A DNA stretch of 64,000 bases, from positions 4,030,001-4,094,000 of the forward strand of contig NC_092812.1 of assembly GCF_040954645.1 (NCBI RefSeq). The letters are read 5' to 3'. Of the stretch, positions 59,643 to 64,000 are shown piece after piece. The translations under genes were made by a program, and so were the position numbers. This DNA is from Diabrotica undecimpunctata (taxonomy: Eukaryota > Arthropoda > Insecta > Coleoptera > Chrysomelidae). The notes beneath the pieces are model-generated. The model searched no databases. It was not told the origin of the DNA and saw nothing but the letters and a program-made list of their open reading frames with translations. Position 1 is the first letter of the stretch, and the number at the start of each line of letters is the position of its first letter.

Positions 59643-62600
59643 CTTGGAGTTTCAAGGTTTTACCGGGAGCTGGCACTTGGCATTGAAGTTCTGCAACTCG
59701 ACCAAACTTCCTTCGAAAGACGGATGCCAACCCTGGTGCGTCTTTGATACTGGCCGGGATGGTAAGGGCCAGCGAGTAGTCATCGGGGAGAGCGAGTAGA
59801 TCTTGCTTTTCTTCAGTGGTGACACCATGTCTCGCTTTACCGGTACCTCCATAGGCACCCATGAATTCCTCAAACGTGAGGTCAGACACATCGTGGACTT
59901 GGTTTACTTCCACTTCTTCATCTACGTTGTGGTCACCTTCCAAAGACGCCAACCGGTTATGGTGTACTATCATCGGCTTTCCCCTCGGAATCTTGCTTAT
60001 TCGGTAGATGACATCGTTGATCTTCTCCATAATGAGGTATGGACCTTCCCAAAACTGCTGCAATTTGGGAGAACAACCTTTTCGCTTCTTGGGATTATAC
60101 AGCCATACTTTGTCGTTCTTCTTAAAGCAACCCTTTTCGGCTTGTGTATCGTACCGTTTCTTCATTCTGTCGCTAGCGATCTGAAGGTGGGAACGGACCA
60201 ACTCATGTACATCGTCCATTCTTCTTCGTAATTCGATCACATAATCTTCACCTGCTACATCTTCTCCAGGTTTACATCCAAACTCGAGATCACAAGGTAG
60301 TCGCATTTCGCGTCCGAATAGGACTTTGGCTGGTGTCTGGCCTGTTGATTCGTTAACAGCAGATCTGTAGGCCATTGTGAAGAACGGAAGGTATTGGTCC
60401 CAGTCTCGCTGATGATCGGACACCATCTTTGTCAAATACTTGCCAACTGTCCTATTCATTCGTTCTACCATACCATCCGATTGCGGATGATACGCGGTAG
60501 TTCTTGTTTTCTTCATGCCTAGTCTATCACATATTCCTTGGAATAGATCGCTTTCGCAGTTCCTGCCTTGGTCACTATGTATCTCCAAAGGCACTCCAAA
60601 TCGGCTGATATATTCTTGGATCAACTTATCTGCAACGGTGGCGGCCTTCTGGTCGGGAAGTGCGTAAATCTCGACCCACTTAGTAAAGTAATCCATTACT
60701 ACCAGCATGTACTTGCCTCCATTTTCACTTTCTGGAAATGGCCCAGCGATGTCCAAAGCTATTCTTTCAAACGGGCTTCCAACATTATATTGTCTCATAG
60801 GAGCTCTCCCTTTTCGGTAAGGCCCGTTACTCGTGGCACAAATAGTACATTTCTTACACCAGTCTTTTACATCGTCGGAACTGTTCATCCAATAAAACCG
60901 TTCCCAAATTCGCTGAAGGGTTTTCCTTACACCAAAATGCCCTCCCGATGGACTGTCATGTAACTGACGAAGTACTTCGGCTATTCTGCACTTTGGGATC
61001 ACCAACTGTCTTCTCTTCTTTGAACCGTCATCATTTTCCAGGACTCGTTTGAGCAAGCCATCTTCGATGATAAATAAGTCCCACTGGGCCCAATACGTCT
61101 TAACTACTGAGCATAGGTTTGATATTTCCTGCCAAGGTGGTCGACGGTTTTCCTCTTTCCATTTTCGGATTGTCTGTATAACTGGATCTCTCTCTTGTTC
61201 TTCCCTTATCTTAGTAGGCGTCCAGTCGTCGTTGAAAATCGTCGTTCTTAGCACTGCTGCTTCCTTGGATTCCGTTTTGTTGCAGTGGGAACACTCTGCT
61301 GGGCATGACCTTCTGGAAAGAGAATCAGCGTTTCTATGGCTAACTCCGGCCCGGTGCTCAATCTTAAAATCGTATTCTTGGAGTCGTTCGATCCACCTGG
61401 CTATCTGACCCTCTGGATTCTTAAACTGCATCAACCACTTAAGGGCGGCATGGTCGGTTCGGATTAGAAACTTTCTGCCATAGAGGTATTGATAGAAGTG
61501 CTCTACTGATTTAACTACTGCTAGAAGTTCTCTTCTCGTGACGCAATAATTCCGCTCAGGTTTTGAAAGAACTTTACTAAAATATCCGAGGACTCGTTCC
61601 TGTCCTCCTTGAATCTGAGACAGCACTCCTCCAATTCCCACATTACTTGCATCCGTATCTAAGATGAACTCTCCTTCTGGCAGTGGATACCCTAAAATTG
61701 GTGCTGTTATTAGATGTTTTTTTAAGGTCTCAAAGGCATTTTGGCAGTCTGTATCCCAGCGGTATTCTCTTGCTTCCTCTGTAAGTCGCGTTAATGGCTT
61801 AGCGATATCTGCAAACTTCTTAATAAACCTCCGGTAGTAAGTACATAGTCCAAGAAAACTTCTCACTTGATGTTTGTCAGTTGGTTTTGGCCATTCCTTA
61901 ATGGAATCGATTTTTCCCTTATCCACGGCCACTCCTTCTTTACTGACTATATGACCCAGATAATTGACTTTACCTTGAAATAGCTGGCACTTCTTGGGGT
62001 TTAGCATCAATTGGGCAGCTTTAAGTCGATTAAAAACGTTTTCTAAATTCCTCAAATGATCTTCGAATGTCTCCCCCAAGACGATTATGTCATCTAAATA
62101 AACCAGGCATGTTTTCCAAGATAACCCTCTCAACACATTTTCCATAAGCCTCTCAAATGTCGCAGGAGCATTACAAAGTCCAAATGGCATAACGTTGAAT
62201 TGCCACAATCCAGATCCTGTGGTGAAGGCTGTCCTTTCTTTATCGACTGGGTCCATTTCTACCTGCCAGTATCCAGACTTCAAATCTAAAGTAGAAAACA
62301 ATTTACTTCCAGCCAATGTGTCCAATGTGTCATCGATCCGAGGCAGAGGATAACTATCTTTCTTGGTAACGTTGTTCAGCAAACGGTAATCCACACAGAA
62401 CCTCGTCGTTCCGTCTTTCTTCTTAACCAGGACCACCGGAGAGACCCATGGGCTCGTAGAAGGTTCTATCACCCCGTCTTTCTTCATTTCCTGAACAATC
62501 GTTTCAGCTTCCTCTCTTTTCGCCTGTGGTAATCGTCGAGCTGTTTGACGAATTGGCTTAGCATTACCAGTATCAATTTTATGCTTAACAACGGTAGTTC

Positions 62601-63756
62601 TTCCCGTCTTTCCTCCTTTCGATACGAAAATATCACGATACTGCCGAAGAAATTCCTTTAATTTCCTTTTCTCCATCTGGTTTAGAGACTGTCCTGCAAC
62701 TGCAACCATTTGGTCGAATTTGTCGTTGGAATTATCAGATGTTGTCGCCTGACGGATTATGGATGTCACAGGTACACAAGTTCCTACTTTTGTCTCTTTC
62801 TTTATGGTCACTGGGTAGTCGTTGACATTGATAAGTCTCACAGGAATTTCTTTAGCCGAAGTCACCAATTCCTTTCCAATTATGATTCCACGGCCAACCT
62901 CATCGTCGTGGTTCCAAGGCTCCATCATAACAGGTCTCCCTTCGTCTACAATTCCCTGTAGTCGCGCTACTATGATCGTTTCGCTTCTCGCAGGCACGAC
63001 TGTATCTTCTGTAATGGCAGCTTGCACAGTGTTGTCATTATGTGGATGGAGAAATACCTCCTCGTTGCCAACTTTGATTACCTTATTCTTAAAATCCAAT
63101 TGGAATCCATGCATATTCATTACGTCCATTCCTAATATAACATCCTCTTCGATGTCAGCAACTATAACAGTATGGACAAACTTTTCTGACCCAATTCCCA
63201 ATTGTACCTGGATTTCTCCATGAATGTTGGCATTTTCACCTGTAGCGGTCCGAAGTCGCAACCTCGTTGGTAACAGTTTCTTTCGGCTGTTTATAACTGT
63301 CGGGCGTATAATGGTTCTGGTCGCTCCGGTATCCACCAACAACGTATGTCTTTTACCATTTATTTCTCCATCTACATATACACTATCCTCACGCCATTTC
63401 AAAGAAGCTATTAGTATAAGAGGGTCTTTGGAAAAGTTCCGGGTCGAAGCTGCTCCCCTAAAGCCGACTCGTTCTGGTTTTCCTGATGGTGAGTTTCTTG
63501 ATTTTATGGTCTTCGTTTTCTTGCATGTAATAATTTTCATCATATTAACGAGCTGGTCAAGTTTATCTTCATCTCCTTCCTCTTTTACAGTTCTAACTTT
63601 ACTGTACCCGCCAGAGGCCTGCGTAGCTGACTCGTATTCGAGGGCGGCGGATAAGACATCAACCAGCGTTTTGTGACGAGCTAATCGCAGTGTTCTCTGC
63701 ATTTCATGATCACGAAGACCATCAATAAACGTTTGAACGGCCAATTTTTCCATCAT
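59602..63756 (-). CDS. Gypsy gag C-terminus, protease, RT, RNase H, integrase, and first half of a macrodomain
   Basis: This uninterrupted 1384-codon frame starts inside gag. Protease DTGA is at residues 142-145. RT has FSTLDLKSGYWQVEM near 487-501 and YLDD at 553-556. RNase H has DTDAS near 700, and the pol connection reaches residue 810. Integrase has the H-H-C-C finger (933-973) and D1002, D1062, E1098 (D-D35-E). After the integrase, residues about 1319-1371 form the first half of a macrodomain (LPDDYSLALTIPASIK, VFRRKFGRVAEL). The last residues come from the 62 bp insertion. No gag zinc knuckle is visible. Confidence 0.9.
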   Translation of the reverse strand: MMEKLAVQTFIDGLRDHEMQRTLRLARHKTLVDVLSAALEYESATQASGGYSKVRTVKEEGDEDKLDQLVNMMKIITCKKTKTIKSRNSPSGKPERVGFRGAASTRNFSKDPLILIASLKWREDSVYVDGEINGKRHTLLVDTGATRTIIRPTVINSRKKLLPTRLRLRTATGENANIHGEIQVQLGIGSEKFVHTVIVADIEEDVILGMDVMNMHGFQLDFKNKVIKVGNEEVFLHPHNDNTVQAAITEDTVVPARSETIIVARLQGIVDEGRPVMMEPWNHDDEVGRGIIIGKELVTSAKEIPVRLINVNDYPVTIKKETKVGTCVPVTSIIRQATTSDNSNDKFDQMVAVAGQSLNQMEKRKLKEFLRQYRDIFVSKGGKTGRTTVVKHKIDTGNAKPIRQTARRLPQAKREEAETIVQEMKKDGVIEPSTSPWVSPVVLVKKKDGTTRFCVDYRLLNNVTKKDSYPLPRIDDTLDTLAGSKLFSTLDLKSGYWQVEMDPVDKERTAFTTGSGLWQFNVMPFGLCNAPATFERLMENVLRGLSWKTCLVYLDDIIVLGETFEDHLRNLENVFNRLKAAQLMLNPKKCQLFQGKVNYLGHIVSKEGVAVDKGKIDSIKEWPKPTDKHQVRSFLGLCTYYRRFIKKFADIAKPLTRLTEEAREYRWDTDCQNAFETLKKHLITAPILGYPLPEGEFILDTDASNVGIGGVLSQIQGGQERVLGYFSKVLSKPERNYCVTRRELLAVVKSVEHFYQYLYGRKFLIRTDHAALKWLMQFKNPEGQIARWIERLQEYDFKIEHRAGVSHRNADSLSRRSCPAECSHCNKTESKEAAVLRTTIFNDDWTPTKIREEQERDPVIQTIRKWKEENRRPPWQEISNLCSVVKTYWAQWDLFIIEDGLLKRVLENDDGSKKRRQLVIPKCRIAEVLRQLHDSPSGGHFGVRKTLQRIWERFYWMNSSDDVKDWCKKCTICATSNGPYRKGRAPMRQYNVGSPFERIALDIAGPFPESENGGKYMLVVMDYFTKWVEIYALPDQKAATVADKLIQEYISRFGVPLEIHSDQGRNCESDLFQGICDRLGMKKTRTTAYHPQSDGMVERMNRTVGKYLTKMVSDHQRDWDQYLPFFTMAYRSAVNESTGQTPAKVLFGREMRLPCDLEFGCKPGEDVAGEDYVIELRRRMDDVHELVRSHLQIASDRMKKRYDTQAEKGCFKKNDKVWLYNPKKRKGCSPKLQQFWEGPYLIMEKINDVIYRISKIPRGKPMIVHHNRLASLEGDHNVDEEVEVNQVHDVSDLTFEEFMGAYGGTGKARHGVTTEEKQDLLALPDDYSLALTIPASIKDAPGLASVFRRKFGRVAELQCQVPAPGKTLKLQVYNKNKNKNKNKK

Positions 63757-64000
63757 GTCTTCGGGAGCTTTTGGATAAGCATATCGTACTAATCTGGCAT
63801 ATCTACCTCATATTCCTGAAGAGCCTCATCTTTCTTCTGTCTACGATTTTTAAGCTGCGACTGATATACATGCTCCAAATGTTCGTGGCCATATCGCATA
63901 TTTAACCTCTTCTTCAGTTGTTCGAAATCATCGGTCTCCTCTATGGCTATGGTCTGAAGCACATCTAAGGCATCTCCTCGAAGGGCGATAGTCAGGTTTA
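63757..64000 (-). pseudogene. Gypsy gag, frameshifted, runs off the window
   Basis: The minus strand reads LRGDALDVLQTIAIEETDDF, LKKRLNMRYGHEHLEHV and KDEALQEYEVD, a capsid-like gag region. A one-base loss near 63800 shifts the frame before RLVRYAYPKAPEDMMEKL, which joins the long pol frame. The ATG at 63756 is therefore internal, not the true start. The gag start lies beyond 64000. Confidence 0.75.

Noticed and set aside
59803..63676. Plus-strand ORFs of 80-150 codons opposite the Gypsy pol
   Set aside because: They are antisense shadows of a conserved pol frame, with no family motifs.

Overview
The window reads as intergenic DNA from a large, AT-rich arthropod genome, most likely an insect. 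I see no convincing host gene. Nearly all of it is layered transposable elements: Ty3/Gypsy, BEL/Pao, Penelope-like elements, RTE-like and I-like LINEs, PIF/Harbinger, an IS630/Tc1-like element and several DNA transposons I cannot place, plus (TA)n arrays of up to about 100 bp. A beetle would fit this mixture, but that is inference; no marker gene identifies the organism.

Layout. 1-4.5 kb: a DNA transposon with inverted ends (930-4471) holding a second one (1973-3944). 4.5-9.7 kb: a Penelope-related repeat between (TA)n arrays, split by another transposon (4759-7579), then a probable solo LTR. 11-24.5 kb: a composite repeat family (called R here). Copy 1 is split by a 6.5 kb I-like LINE (12402-18891) and by an internally deleted RTE (19447-21130). 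The LINE is itself interrupted by a 944 bp block of 402 bp repeats that carry hammerhead ribozymes (15070-16013). 24.5-32 kb: a transposase fragment, LINE remnants and a Penelope GIY-YIG remnant. 33-42.5 kb: two further I-like gag copies. The first is split by a 3.0 kb IS630-like element and a 3.4 kb PIF/Harbinger element; the second by a 574 bp palindrome with a hammerhead motif in each arm. 42.8-45.9 kb: a full-length but decayed RTE-like LINE. 45.9-54 kb: a BEL/Pao remnant split by a RAG1/Transib-like transposon (46721-49717) and another transposon (about 50547-53674). 54.3-57.4 kb: Penelope and Gypsy debris. 57.6-64 kb: the 3' LTR and a near-intact pol ORF of a Gypsy element.

How the parts work together. 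The elements relate by nesting rather than by a shared pathway. Target-site duplications I could read directly (AGACG, TTA and 9-18 bp LINE-type duplications) let most of the insertion order be reconstructed.

Most interesting: (1) the Gypsy polyprotein runs into a C-terminal OARD1-like macrodomain and a CCCH zinc finger, now split by a 62 bp insertion; (2) the retrozyme-like 402 bp repeats have textbook dimer-type hammerhead folds; (3) the palindrome at 41.7-42.3 kb has hammerhead folds on both strands; (4) a group of DNA transposons shares a D-x-C-x-x-Q-N-(K/R) transposase signature and has internal copies of its terminal repeats.
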